DNA from: Zunongwangia endophytica
Lineage (GTDB): Bacteria > Bacteroidota > Bacteroidia > Flavobacteriales > Flavobacteriaceae
Direction of reading: 5' to 3'
DNA: 64,000 nt
NCBI RefSeq assembly: GCF_030409505.1
Contig: NZ_JAUFPZ010000002.1
Coordinates: 806,001-870,000 of the forward strand
The position numbers and the translations under genes are program-made. Below are positions 52,905-61,279 of this stretch, piece after piece; within the stretch, counting starts at the first letter, position 1; each line of letters opens with the position of its first letter. The notes under the pieces were generated by a model, which searched no databases, was not told where the DNA came from, and saw only the letters and a program-made list of their open reading frames with translations.

Positions 52905-54767
52905 ATGAGTCAGGAAACAAAGTATACTGAAGATAATATTCGGTCGCTAGACTGGAAAGAGCATATCCGAATGCGTCCCGGGATGTATATTGGGAAGCTG
53001 GGAGATGGTTCTAGTGCAGATGACGGAATTTATATTTTACTTAAAGAAACTTTAGATAACTGTATCGATGAGTTTGTAATGGGCTCTGGTAAAACTATCG
53101 AAGTTTCTGTACAAAATCAACGTGTTATCGTTCGTGATTACGGGCGTGGTATTCCACTTGGGAAAGTTGTGGATGTTGTTTCTAAGATGAATACCGGTGG
53201 TAAGTACGACTCTAGAGCGTTTAAAAAATCTGTTGGATTAAACGGAGTTGGTACAAAAGCAGTAAATGCGCTTTCTTCTTATTTTAGAGTTGAATCGAAT
53301 AGAGACGGGAAATCCCATGCCGCAGAATTTGAGCAGGGGAATTTAAAGGAAGAAGAATCATTGGAGGAAACTTCTCGTCGCCGTGGTACCAAAGTAACTT
53401 TTGTACCAGATGAGCTTATTTTTAAAAACTTCAAGTTTAGAAATGAGTACATAGAGAAGATGATTAAAAATTATGTATATCTAAATCCTGGATTGACTAT
53501 AATTTTTAATGGAGAAAAATTTTATTCAGAAAATGGATTAAAAGATCTTTTAAGTGATACACTGAATCAGGAAGATCGATTATATCCAATTATACATTTA
53601 CGTGGTGATGATATCGAGCTTGCAATCACGCATAGTAAAGCTCAATATAGTGAAGAGTATCACTCTTTTGTAAATGGTCAAAATACTTCGCAGGGAGGGA
53701 CACACCTTGCTGCTTTTAGAGAAGCTTTGGTGAAAACCGTTAGAGAATTCTACGGAAAAAATTATGATGCTTCAGATATTAGAAAATCTGTGGTAGCAGC
53801 TATTTCCATTAAAGTAATGGAACCAGTTTTTGAAAGTCAGACCAAAACAAAATTAGGATCAACTGATATGGGAGGTGATTTCCCAACGGTCAGAACTTAT
53901 ATTAATGATTTTGTAAAGCGTAATTTTGATAATTACCTGCACAAACACCAGGAAACGGCAGATAAACTTCAGCGTAAAATTTTACAGGCTGAGCGTGAAC
54001 GTAAAGATTTATCGGGAATACGTAAACTTGCCAAAGAGAGAGCGAAGAAGGCCAGTCTTCATAATAAAAAACTTAGGGATTGTAGAATTCATTTAGGGGA
54101 TAGTAAAAAAGAACGTTATCTTGAGAGTACTCTTTTTATTACAGAGGGAGATTCGGCAAGTGGATCGATCACAAAATCACGTGATGTAAATACACAGGCT
54201 GTTTTTAGCTTAAAAGGAAAGCCATTAAACAGTTTCGGACTAAGTAAAAAAATTGTTTACGAAAACGAGGAATTTAATCTTTTGCAGGCGGCTTTAAACA
54301 TCGAAGAGTCATTAGAAGATTTACGATATAATAATATAGTGATCGCAACAGATGCCGATGTTGATGGTATGCATATTCGATTATTATTGATTACATTTTT
54401 CCTTCAGTTTTTTCCTGAATTGATTAAAGAAAATCATCTTTATATTCTTCAAACACCTCTTTTTAGAGTGCGGAATAAGAAGGAAACGATCTATTGCTAT
54501 TCTGAACAAGAGAGAAGACAGGCTATAGATAAGCTTAAAGGAAAGGTTGAAATAACCCGATTTAAAGGTTTAGGAGAGATATCACCAGATGAATTTAAAT
54601 ATTTTATCGGAGAAGATATACGATTAGATCCTGTGATGCTGGATAAAGATAAATCTATTGAAGAATTACTAAGTTTTTACATGGGTAAAAATACACCAGA
54701 TCGACAGGAATTCATTATTGACAATTTGAAGGTTGAACTTGATCTCATTGAAGAATTAGGCATATGA
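52905..54767 (+). CDS. parE: DNA topoisomerase IV subunit B
   Basis: 620 aa, type IIA topoisomerase B subunit. GHKL ATPase with [17 protein letters not shown] and [22 protein letters not shown] with [10 protein letters not shown] and [11 protein letters not shown]; length and paired A subunit fit ParE rather than GyrB. It decatenates daughter chromosomes. It ends in TGA overlapping the next start by 4 nt (ATGA). Confidence 0.92.
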   Translation: MSQETKYTEDNIRSLDWKEHIRMRPGMYIGKLGDGSSADDGIYILLKETLDNCIDEFVMGSGKTIEVSVQNQRVIVRDYGRGIPLGKVVDVVSKMNTGGKYDSRAFKKSVGLNGVGTKAVNALSSYFRVESNRDGKSHAAEFEQGNLKEEESLEETSRRRGTKVTFVPDELIFKNFKFRNEYIEKMIKNYVYLNPGLTIIFNGEKFYSENGLKDLLSDTLNQEDRLYPIIHLRGDDIELAITHSKAQYSEEYHSFVNGQNTSQGGTHLAAFREALVKTVREFYGKNYDASDIRKSVVAAISIKVMEPVFESQTKTKLGSTDMGGDFPTVRTYINDFVKRNFDNYLHKHQETADKLQRKILQAERERKDLSGIRKLAKERAKKASLHNKKLRDCRIHLGDSKKERYLESTLFITEGDSASGSITKSRDVNTQAVFSLKGKPLNSFGLSKKIVYENEEFNLLQAALNIEESLEDLRYNNIVIATDADVDGMHIRLLLITFFLQFFPELIKENHLYILQTPLFRVRNKKETIYCYSEQERRQAIDKLKGKVEITRFKGLGEISPDEFKYFIGEDIRLDPVMLDKDKSIEELLSFYMGKNTPDRQEFIIDNLKVELDLIEELGI

Positions 54768-55246
54768 GATTGAATAATAAAAACGAAGTAAAAATAATAC
54801 CACCAGTTTACATTGTTTTGGTGGCCGTTTTTCTTACTAATATATTTGTGAATATCGAATTAATGGGCCGCGATGAGCCTATTAATTTTAGTCATTTTTT
54901 GCCAAATATAGTGACCTTTTTGTTATTCTTATTTGTGCATAGAATTGGGGTAAGTTTTGATTTTGATGGCGAAGGAGAAACCTTAATTCTCAAAAATAAT
55001 GGCGTTTTCTTTTCGAAGTTTATGGAATACCGATTAAAGAAAGCAGAATTTCCGAAGAGGAAGCTCGCCGATTATAAATTTTCAGATTATGGTGTTTATT
55101 CAAGCATCACTATTTATATAAAATCCAGACGAAGAAAAGGTTTTAAAAAATATACTTTTAACACCACATTTTTAAGTAGAAAAAAGAAACGAGAATTGGT
55201 CGGTTCTTTAAAAAATGTTTTGGACAAACCTAAAGCTGTGGCTTAA
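54764..55246 (+). CDS. Small membrane protein between parE and parC
   Basis: 160 aa. Two N-terminal hydrophobic segments (about 14-32, [19 protein letters not shown], and 43-60, [17 protein letters not shown]) and a cytoplasmic basic domain with a beta-strand pattern ([26 protein letters not shown]) like a small PH-type fold. No known motif found. It overlaps parE by 4 nt and is 3 nt ahead of parC, so it is translated as part of the topoisomerase operon. Its role is unknown; the position in the operon is noteworthy. Confidence 0.7.
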   Translation: MRLNNKNEVKIIPPVYIVLVAVFLTNIFVNIELMGRDEPINFSHFLPNIVTFLLFLFVHRIGVSFDFDGEGETLILKNNGVFFSKFMEYRLKKAEFPKRKLADYKFSDYGVYSSITIYIKSRRRKGFKKYTFNTTFLSRKKKRELVGSLKNVLDKPKAVA

Positions 55247-55249
55247 CTT

Positions 55250-57880
55250 ATGGAAGAGAATCCCGAAGAATCTAAAGACGAACAATTAAATAATCCTAAA
55301 GAAGAAATTATCCGAGTAACCGGGATGTATAAAGACTGGTTTTTGGATTATGCTTCTTATGTTATTTTAGAGCGTGCTGTACCAGCCATGGAAGATGGCT
55401 TTAAGCCGGTGCAAAGGCGAATTATGCATTCTATGAAAGATCTTGATGATGGTCGCTATAATAAAGTAGCGAATATCGTTGGGCACACCATGCAGTATCA
55501 CCCTCACGGTGATGCCAGTATTGGTGATGCGATGGTACAAATAGGCCAAAAAGATATTTTAATTGATACGCAGGGAAACTGGGGGAACATTTTAACCGGT
55601 GACCGTGCAGCAGCTCCCAGATATATAGAAGCGCGATTATCTAAGTTTGCGCTCGAAGTTTTATATAATCCTAAATTAACCGAGTGGCAACTTTCTTATG
55701 ATGGTCGTAAAAAAGAGCCTGTAAATTTACCGGTAAAATTCCCAATGCTATTAGCACAGGGAGGTGAAGGTATTGCCGTTGGTTTAAGTACACGTTTGCT
55801 TCCGCACAATTTTAATGAATTAATAGATGCGTCAATAAAGCATCTTAGAGGAAAAAGATTTCAATTGTTTCCAGATTTCCCAACGGGAGGGATAGCAGAT
55901 GTTTCCAATTATAACGATGGCCAACGAGGAGGGCGTGTAAGAGTACGCGCAAAAATAAGTCAGCTTGATAAAAATACGCTGGTCATTACTGAAATTCCTT
56001 TTGGCACCACGACGACAAGTTTAATAGATTCGGTTTTAAAAGCCAACGATAAAGGAAAGATTAAAATTAAGAAGATTGAAGACAATACTGCTGCTGAAGT
56101 AGAAATTCAAATTCATCTTCCAAATAATATTTCTCCAGATCGTACTATAGATGCGCTGTATGCTTTTACCCAATGTGAAAATTCACTGGCACCTCTTGGA
56201 TGCGTAATTGTTGATAATAAACCAGAATTTTTAGGAGTATCCGATATCTTAAGATATTCTACAGATCATACGCTTCATTTACTGAAGCGCGAACTGGAAA
56301 TTACCCTAGATGAATTAGACGAACAGTGGCATTTTTCTTCATTAGAGCGTATTTTTATAGAAAATAGAATTTACCGTCTAATCGAAGAAGAAGAAACCTG
56401 GGAAGGGGTTATAAAAGCGATTGACGAAGGATTAAAACCATATATAAAGCATCTTAAAAGGGCTGTTACTGAAGAAGATATTATTAGGTTAACCGAAATT
56501 AGAATTAAAAGAATTTCTAAATTCGACATCGACAAAGCCCAGCAAAAGATTGACGCTCTTGAAGATGAAATTGCCCGTGTAAAGCATCATTTGGATAATC
56601 TTGTAGATTACGCTGTAGATTATTTTTCAAAATTAAGAGAGAAATATGGCCAGGATAAAGATCGAAAAACCGAATTAAGATTATTCGAAGACATTGAAGC
56701 TTCTAAAGTTGTTATCCGTAACACCAAATTATACGTTAATCGTAAAGAAGGGTTTGTAGGTACGGCTTTAAAGCGCGATGAATATGTTACTGACTGTTCT
56801 GATATTGATGATATTATCTGCTTCACTGCAGATGGTAAAATGATGGTCACCAAAGTAGATACTAAAACTTTTATTGGTAAAGATATTATACATGTGGCCG
56901 TCTTTAAAAAGAAAGACAAGCGTACTATTTACAACATGATTTATCGCGATGGAAAAGCTGGTAAAACTTATGTAAAACGTTTTGCGGTCACATCGATTAC
57001 CAGAGATCGCGAATACGATCTAACGCAGGGTAAAAAAGATTCTAAAGTATATTACTTCTCAGCGAATCCAAATGGTGAAGCTGAAGTTATTACTGTTTTC
57101 CTTAGACAAGTAGGTAGTATTAAAAAACTGAAGTTTGATTTAGATTTTGCTGAAATTTTAATCAAAGGGCGAAACGTAAAAGGAAATATTGTCACCAAAT
57201 ATTCGGTGAAACGGATTGAAATGAAAGAGGAAGGTGTTTCTACTTTAAAGCCTAGAAAAATTTGGTTTGATGAAGTTGTGAAACGACTAAATGTTGATGA
57301 ACGTGGTGAACTTTTAGGAGAATTTAAAGGAGAAGATCGTTTATTGATCGTTACACAAGATGGTATTGTAAAAACTATTAAGCCAGAGTTAACCAAACAT
57401 TTTAACGAGGCAATGGTGGTGCTTGAAAAATGGAATCCAAAAAAGCCAATTTCAGCAATTTATTGGGAGCCAGAAAAAGAGCGATATTATGTAAAACGAT
57501 TCTTAATCGAACATCCAGATAGAGAAGAGAAATTTATAAGTGATCATGAAAATGCTTATTTAGAAATTGCTTCTACCGACTTTTTCCCGATGATCGAGAT
57601 TGAATTTACGAAACTGAAAGGAAAAGATCGCCGTCCAAACGAAGAAGTGAATATTGAAGAATTCATTTCAGTAAAAGGAATTAAGGCGCTTGGAAATCAA
57701 TTAACTACGGATAAGGTGAAATCGATTAATCTACTTGATCCTTTACCAGACGTTCCCGACCCAGAAGAGGATGAAGACGAAGAAGAAAACCAAGTAGATT
57801 TCAATCAGTCCGGGACAAGTTTTAAGGAGGATAAAGATTCTTCCGAAGAAAATCAGACTAAATTATTTGACGAAGAATAA
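55250..57880 (+). CDS. parC: DNA topoisomerase IV subunit A
   Basis: 876 aa. Breakage-reunion domain with the active-site Tyr125 in AAPRYIEARL, YHPHGDASIGDAMV (QRDR region), and a C-terminal beta-propeller of weak repeats (about 500-830). An acidic tail (PEEDEDEEENQ) follows. With ParE it forms topoisomerase IV. The stop (TAA) overlaps the mscL start by 1 nt (TAATG). Confidence 0.92.
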   Translation: MEENPEESKDEQLNNPKEEIIRVTGMYKDWFLDYASYVILERAVPAMEDGFKPVQRRIMHSMKDLDDGRYNKVANIVGHTMQYHPHGDASIGDAMVQIGQKDILIDTQGNWGNILTGDRAAAPRYIEARLSKFALEVLYNPKLTEWQLSYDGRKKEPVNLPVKFPMLLAQGGEGIAVGLSTRLLPHNFNELIDASIKHLRGKRFQLFPDFPTGGIADVSNYNDGQRGGRVRVRAKISQLDKNTLVITEIPFGTTTTSLIDSVLKANDKGKIKIKKIEDNTAAEVEIQIHLPNNISPDRTIDALYAFTQCENSLAPLGCVIVDNKPEFLGVSDILRYSTDHTLHLLKRELEITLDELDEQWHFSSLERIFIENRIYRLIEEEETWEGVIKAIDEGLKPYIKHLKRAVTEEDIIRLTEIRIKRISKFDIDKAQQKIDALEDEIARVKHHLDNLVDYAVDYFSKLREKYGQDKDRKTELRLFEDIEASKVVIRNTKLYVNRKEGFVGTALKRDEYVTDCSDIDDIICFTADGKMMVTKVDTKTFIGKDIIHVAVFKKKDKRTIYNMIYRDGKAGKTYVKRFAVTSITRDREYDLTQGKKDSKVYYFSANPNGEAEVITVFLRQVGSIKKLKFDLDFAEILIKGRNVKGNIVTKYSVKRIEMKEEGVSTLKPRKIWFDEVVKRLNVDERGELLGEFKGEDRLLIVTQDGIVKTIKPELTKHFNEAMVVLEKWNPKKPISAIYWEPEKERYYVKRFLIEHPDREEKFISDHENAYLEIASTDFFPMIEIEFTKLKGKDRRPNEEVNIEEFISVKGIKALGNQLTTDKVKSINLLDPLPDVPDPEEDEDEEENQVDFNQSGTSFKEDKDSSEENQTKLFDEE

Positions 57881-58335
57881 TGGGGATTTTTAAAGAATTT
57901 AAAGAATTTGCCATTAAAGGTAATATGGTAGATATTGCCGTAGGGGTAATCGTTGGTGCTGCCTTTAATAAAGTGATTGATGTTTTAGTGAAGCAGGTAA
58001 TAACCCCTCCGCTAAGCTTAATGACCGATGGAATTCAGTTTTCCAATCGCAAGATTGTTTTAAGGGATGCTGTAGATGCTTCAGTAACTGCTAGTGGAGA
58101 AGCGATCGAAGAAGTGGCGATAAATTACGGAACTTTATTAGAAGCGCTAATAGACTTTTTTATTATTGGCTTTACCATATTCCTCGTGGTAAAGTTTATG
58201 AACAGATTTAGAGCACAAGCGCAAGATCCTAAGAATAAAAAGGTATCTACGCCAAAGGATATAGAATTACTCTCGAATTTGACCGATCTCGTAAAAGAGC
58301 AAAATGAATTGCTAAAGAATAATAATTCAAAATAG
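57880..58335 (+). CDS. mscL: Large-conductance mechanosensitive channel
   Basis: 151 aa. N-terminal amphipathic helix FKEFKEFAIKGN, TM1 MVDIAVGVIVGAAFNKVI with the constriction Val/Gly pattern, a periplasmic loop, TM2 (ALIDFFIIGFTIFLVVKFMN), and a charged C-terminal helical bundle. It releases solutes under hypo-osmotic shock. The start overlaps the parC stop by 1 nt, so it is the tail of the topoisomerase operon. Confidence 0.95.
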   Translation: MGIFKEFKEFAIKGNMVDIAVGVIVGAAFNKVIDVLVKQVITPPLSLMTDGIQFSNRKIVLRDAVDASVTASGEAIEEVAINYGTLLEALIDFFIIGFTIFLVVKFMNRFRAQAQDPKNKKVSTPKDIELLSNLTDLVKEQNELLKNNNSK

Positions 58336-58338
58336 ATT

Positions 58339-58713
58339 TTATTCTTCAACTTTATAAACAGATCCTCGTTCTTTGCGGGGATCTCCTACTTTACCATATT
58401 CAAAAGTATATCCATCTTTATCGGTTTTTATTATACGGATATGAATCGCTTGGCGCTCTTTAATGTTTTTAGGATGCAAATTTTTAATTACATACTCACA
58501 ATCGTTTACCCATCTTACAGAAGAAGTATCGGTCTTACCCTGGAAAGTATCAATCTCTATACTATCATTACGAACAAAACGGGAAGTAACCATTTCGCCA
58601 TTTAAATAGGTTTGAAACTCGAAAGTTCCTGTATGAAAATCCTTGCAATTTTTTTCAGGCTCAAAGCAGCTTAAGAATAGGAAAGGTATAAGAAGAAAGA
58701 TTAATTTTTTCAT
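58339..58713 (-). CDS. Small lipoprotein of unknown function
   Basis: 124 aa. Lipobox FLFLSC with Cys16 (18-residue signal), then a small beta-rich domain with FHTGTFEFQTYLNGEMV and CEYVIKNLHPKNIKE. Two Cys besides the lipobox (CKDF, NDCEY) could pair. It is convergent with mscL by 3 nt. Database entries of this type are sometimes mislabelled as topoisomerase IV because of position; sequence shows no relation. Its promoter overlaps the 3' end of the XRE gene. Confidence 0.7.
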   Translation of the reverse strand: MKKLIFLLIPFLFLSCFEPEKNCKDFHTGTFEFQTYLNGEMVTSRFVRNDSIEIDTFQGKTDTSSVRWVNDCEYVIKNLHPKNIKERQAIHIRIIKTDKDGYTFEYGKVGDPRKERGSVYKVEE

Positions 58714-58717
58714 AGTG

Positions 58718-58748
58718 CAAAATTAATCCAAATGGCTTAGATATTCAA
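58718..58748 (-). promoter_or_regulatory. Putative promoter of the small lipoprotein gene
   Basis: On the minus strand, TAATTTTG (58718-58725) matches TAnnTTTG, and TTG at 58746-58748 matches -33 with a 20-nt spacer. The predicted transcript start is at or a few nt from the ATG (58713), so the mRNA would be nearly leaderless. The -33 element lies inside the end of the XRE gene. Confidence 0.5.
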
Positions 58749-59188
58749 TTTTCAAAGGCATCAAAAGTGCCGTCTTCATAAAATATAATTACACGCGCAA
58801 TTTTCTTTCCGTTATTAGGAATAATAGGCGTCCTATTCCTTTGTTCTTTATTATTATCCTGACTTTCTGTAAACAGATCATTATCACTATTCTTAGTTGC
58901 GGTTGTAGATTGCTGTTTAGTTTCCGCTTTAGGCTCTTCTTTTTTCTCAAAAGCTTGATCTCTTTTAGGAAATTCGCCTTTGCCATTAAGTAACCAATAG
59001 AGTTCGACTTCGGGAAAAGTCTTTACAATTTTCATCACAAATTCTAAACTCGGTTTATTTCTTCCCGAAAGAAGGTGGCTAATAGAAGAGCGTCCCACCT
59101 CAATTTTATCTGCAAAAGAAGAAGCACTTAAATCATAATATTCAATGATCTTCTGTAGTCTATTTGTAAATTCTTCCGTGTTTACCAT
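58745..59188 (-). CDS. XRE-family transcriptional repressor
   Basis: 147 aa. N-terminal HTH_XRE domain (about 6-62) with SFADKIEVGRSSISHLLSGRNKPS as the helix-turn-helix (recognition helix RSSISHLLSG). A poorly conserved hydrophilic linker of Lys/Glu/Gln/Ser/Asn (about 75-118) is followed by a short conserved-looking end, KKIARVIIFYEDGTFDAFEN split as KIARVIIFYEDG and TFDAFEN. There is no LexA/CI peptidase domain. Its start codon sits inside an operator-like palindrome (59181-59194), and a promoter at 59218-59248 overlaps further sites, so autorepression is likely. The divergent M14 peptidase gene is the likely target. Confidence 0.8.
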   Translation of the reverse strand: MVNTEEFTNRLQKIIEYYDLSASSFADKIEVGRSSISHLLSGRNKPSLEFVMKIVKTFPEVELYWLLNGKGEFPKRDQAFEKKEEPKAETKQQSTTATKNSDNDLFTESQDNNKEQRNRTPIIPNNGKKIARVIIFYEDGTFDAFEN

Positions 59189-59440
59189 TGTAAAATCAAG
59201 CTCCGTTTAATGTTTTACAAATGTAAACTATAATTTACAATGAAACAAATCACAAATGTAAACCATTGTAATTTATTGAATAATAAGTTCATGTAAAGAC
59301 ATTTAATACGCTAAATTATAATATATTAGATATAATTTTGTAGTTTCATGGAAAATTTCCAGCAGATAATAGATCGACTCCTGAACATAATGTCACAATT
59401 GTAAACAATTATAATATATTGAAGTGTTTACAATTGTAAA
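59181..59440. promoter_or_regulatory. Array of TTTACA-N2-TGTAAA operator-like palindromes
   Basis: Sites with centres at 59187.5 (TTTACCATTGTAAA, 59181-59194), 59220.5 (TTTACAAATGTAAA, 59214-59227), 59255.5 (ATCACAAATGTAAA), 59290.5 (half-site ATGTAAA), 59398.5 (GTCACAATTGTAAA, 59392-59405) and 59433.5 (TTTACAATTGTAAA, 59427-59440, perfect). Additional degenerate copies start at 59234 and 59259. Successive centres are 33, 35, 35, 108 and 35 nt apart. The sites cover the promoter elements on both sides; likely bound by the adjacent XRE protein. Confidence 0.75.
59218..59248 (-). promoter_or_regulatory. Putative promoter of the XRE gene
   Basis: On the minus strand, TACATTTG (59218-59225) matches TAnnTTTG and is embedded in the operator at 59214-59227; TTG at 59246-59248 is the -33 element with a 20-nt spacer. 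The transcript would start near 59214, 26 nt from the XRE start codon. Confidence 0.55.
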
Positions 59441-59460
59441 ATAAAGGTTTTTTACTTTTG
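59434..59460 (+). promoter_or_regulatory. Putative promoter of the M14 peptidase gene
   Basis: TACTTTTG (59453-59460) matches TAnnTTTG, and TTG (59434-59436) serves as -33 with a 16-nt spacer. The -33 element lies inside the perfect palindrome 59427-59440. The transcript start would be near 59464, 2 nt ahead of the ATG, so this mRNA would be almost leaderless. Confidence 0.6.
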
Positions 59461-59465
59461 TCAAC

Positions 59466-60629
59466 ATGAAAAAGTATGCAGCAACTATAGGAAGTATTGT
59501 GAATCTCTACGAAGATTTTAAGCTTAAAGAAATTCAGGGTCGATATATTAATCAGTCCCATATTCAACCAATATTGAATAAATTTGAAGAGCATGTAGAA
59601 ATCTCAAAAATTGGATTCTCTGTAAATAAAGAACCTATTCATCTTTTAAAAATTGGTAGCGGAAAAACCAATGTTCTGGCCTGGTCGCAAATGCACGGAA
59701 ACGAATCGACTACAACCAAAGCCATTTTGGACGTTTTTAATGCATTAATTAGCAAAGATTCGGCAGATCTGAAGTTGATTTTAGATAATATTACACTCTA
59801 TTGTATACCAATGCTTAATCCTGATGGTTCTAGAAAGTATACTCGCTTTAATTATAATAATGTAGACCTAAATAGAGATGCGCAACACCTTACACAACCG
59901 GAAAGTCGCATTCTTAGAAAGATTTTTGAGGAAATTAAACCAGATTTTTGCTTAAATCTACATGGGCAACGAACTATTTTTAGTGCAGGACTAACCAATA
60001 AGTCTGCTGTAATGTCCTTTTTAACGCCAGCTGAAGATCATGAGCGCAATATCACCCCAAAGCGATTAGAAAGCATGAAGGTAATTGCACAAATTGCTGA
60101 AGATTTAAAAACAGTATTACCAGAACAAATTGGACGATATGATGATGGTTTCAATTTAAATTGTACCGGAGATACGTTCCAAAGTGAAGGTGTACCAACA
60201 ATTTTATTTGAAGAAGGACATTTCCCTAATGATTACACAAGAGAAACTACTCGAGAGTTTGCAGTTGCTAGTATCTTTTCTTCATTACGAAGCATCGCTA
60301 CTAAAAGTTATCTGAATTTTAGCGGAGAAGACTACTTCAAAATACCTGAAAATGGGAAGAAATTCAATGATATTTTAATCAAAAATGTACGTATTAAGAA
60401 CGGTATTTTTGATGTTAGTATTCAGTATTCAGAAAAATTAGAGGGAGAGAAAGTAGAATTTATACCAAAAATTGAAAATATAAGCGCTAAAATTGATAAA
60501 TATGGTCATCGCGAAATTGATGGAAACGGAAAAATTCTTGAATTAGAAGGGGAGAAGTCACTAGTCGAAAACGTTGTAGTCGATAAAATACTCTTAAATA
60601 AAGAGATTTTAATGGTTAAATGTGATTAA
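59466..60629 (+). CDS. M14-family zinc carboxypeptidase-like protein, cytoplasmic
   Basis: 387 aa without a signal peptide. Zinc site HxxE at H77-G-N-E80 (QMHGNESTTT) and H166 (NLHGQ); substrate Asn/Arg in NVDLNRDAQHL; catalytic Glu249/250 in FEEGHFP. The first ~60 residues and the last ~90 residues (from about 295) fall outside the peptidase core; the latter looks beta-rich. It is in the branch of cytosolic M14 enzymes that deamidate/hydrolyse small peptides or amino acid derivatives, but the substrate is unknown. It is divergent from the XRE gene and overlooked by the operator array. Confidence 0.85.
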   Translation: MKKYAATIGSIVNLYEDFKLKEIQGRYINQSHIQPILNKFEEHVEISKIGFSVNKEPIHLLKIGSGKTNVLAWSQMHGNESTTTKAILDVFNALISKDSADLKLILDNITLYCIPMLNPDGSRKYTRFNYNNVDLNRDAQHLTQPESRILRKIFEEIKPDFCLNLHGQRTIFSAGLTNKSAVMSFLTPAEDHERNITPKRLESMKVIAQIAEDLKTVLPEQIGRYDDGFNLNCTGDTFQSEGVPTILFEEGHFPNDYTRETTREFAVASIFSSLRSIATKSYLNFSGEDYFKIPENGKKFNDILIKNVRIKNGIFDVSIQYSEKLEGEKVEFIPKIENISAKIDKYGHREIDGNGKILELEGEKSLVENVVVDKILLNKEILMVKCD

Positions 60630-60667
60630 TTCTTCAAAAAATTATAAATACTTCAAAGTTTTTGTAT

Positions 60668-60675
60668 TATTTTTG
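60668..60675 (+). promoter_or_regulatory. Putative -7 promoter element of the Lrp-family gene
   Basis: TATTTTTG matches TAnnTTTG and lies 30 nt ahead of the start codon. The position suggests that the Lrp-family gene can be transcribed apart from the M14 gene. No -33 TTG is apparent at the right spacing. Confidence 0.45.
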
Positions 60676-60705
60676 AACTTCATATAATAAAAAGAAGTTA
60701 AGAAA

Positions 60706-61185
60706 ATGGCCAAATTTAAATTAGACGAAACCGATCACCAGATTCTCGACATGCTTATCGAGAATACTAGGACTCCTTTTACAGATATTGCCAAAAAGCT
60801 TTTAATATCTGCAGGAACTGTTCATGTTCGCGTTAAGAAAATGGAAGAAGCGGGAATCATTATAGGTTCTTCTTTAACATTGGATTATCAAAAACTGGGA
60901 TATGCGTTTATCGCTTATGTAGGTGTTTTCCTTAAAAACACTTCTCAAACTAAATTTGTTTTAGAAAGAATCAATGAGATTCCTTTTGTGACTGTTGCTC
61001 ACGTAACTACAGGGAAATTTAATGTATTCTGTAAAGTTCGTGCTCGTAATACACAACATGCTAAGGAAATTATTTTCCAATTAGATGATATTGAAGGAGT
61101 TTACCGTACAGAAACTATGATTTCTTTAGAAGAAAGCATCAACGATAAGAAGCGTTTAATGCACTCTATCTTCAAGGAGCTGTAA
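60706..61185 (+). CDS. Lrp/AsnC-family transcriptional regulator
   Basis: 159 aa. Winged HTH (about 6-60: LDETDHQILDMLIENTR, split as DETDHQILDMLIENTR, and SAGTVHVRVKKMEEAGII) and the RAM/Lrp effector domain (about 70-150: GYAFIAYVGVFLKN, PFVTVAHVTTGKFNVFCKV). It senses amino acids. In this phylum such genes are common next to aminopeptidase or transport genes. Possible link to the M14 peptidase, whose products could be amino acids. It ends with a terminator. Confidence 0.92.
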   Translation: MAKFKLDETDHQILDMLIENTRTPFTDIAKKLLISAGTVHVRVKKMEEAGIIIGSSLTLDYQKLGYAFIAYVGVFLKNTSQTKFVLERINEIPFVTVAHVTTGKFNVFCKVRARNTQHAKEIIFQLDDIEGVYRTETMISLEESINDKKRLMHSIFKEL

Positions 61186-61210
61186 TTAAGGGAATACTTA
61201 AACTTTTATT

Positions 61211-61248
61211 AAAAACCCTTTAAGCTCTTTTGTTTGAAGGGTTTTTTT
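61211..61248 (+). terminator. Rho-independent terminator
   Basis: AAAAACCCTT (61211-61220) pairs with AAGGGTTTTT (61237-61246) across a 16-nt loop, followed by more T residues. It ends the Lrp-family gene ahead of ppc. The A-run on the left could also allow some use in the other direction. Confidence 0.8.
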
Positions 61249-61279
61249 ATATTTTTAAATCAACTAAATACCAATTATT

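Noticed and set aside
59163..59170. Half-site TTTGTAAA inside the XRE coding region.
   Set aside because: Only one arm matches and it is 24 nt from the next site, out of phase with the 35-nt spacing.
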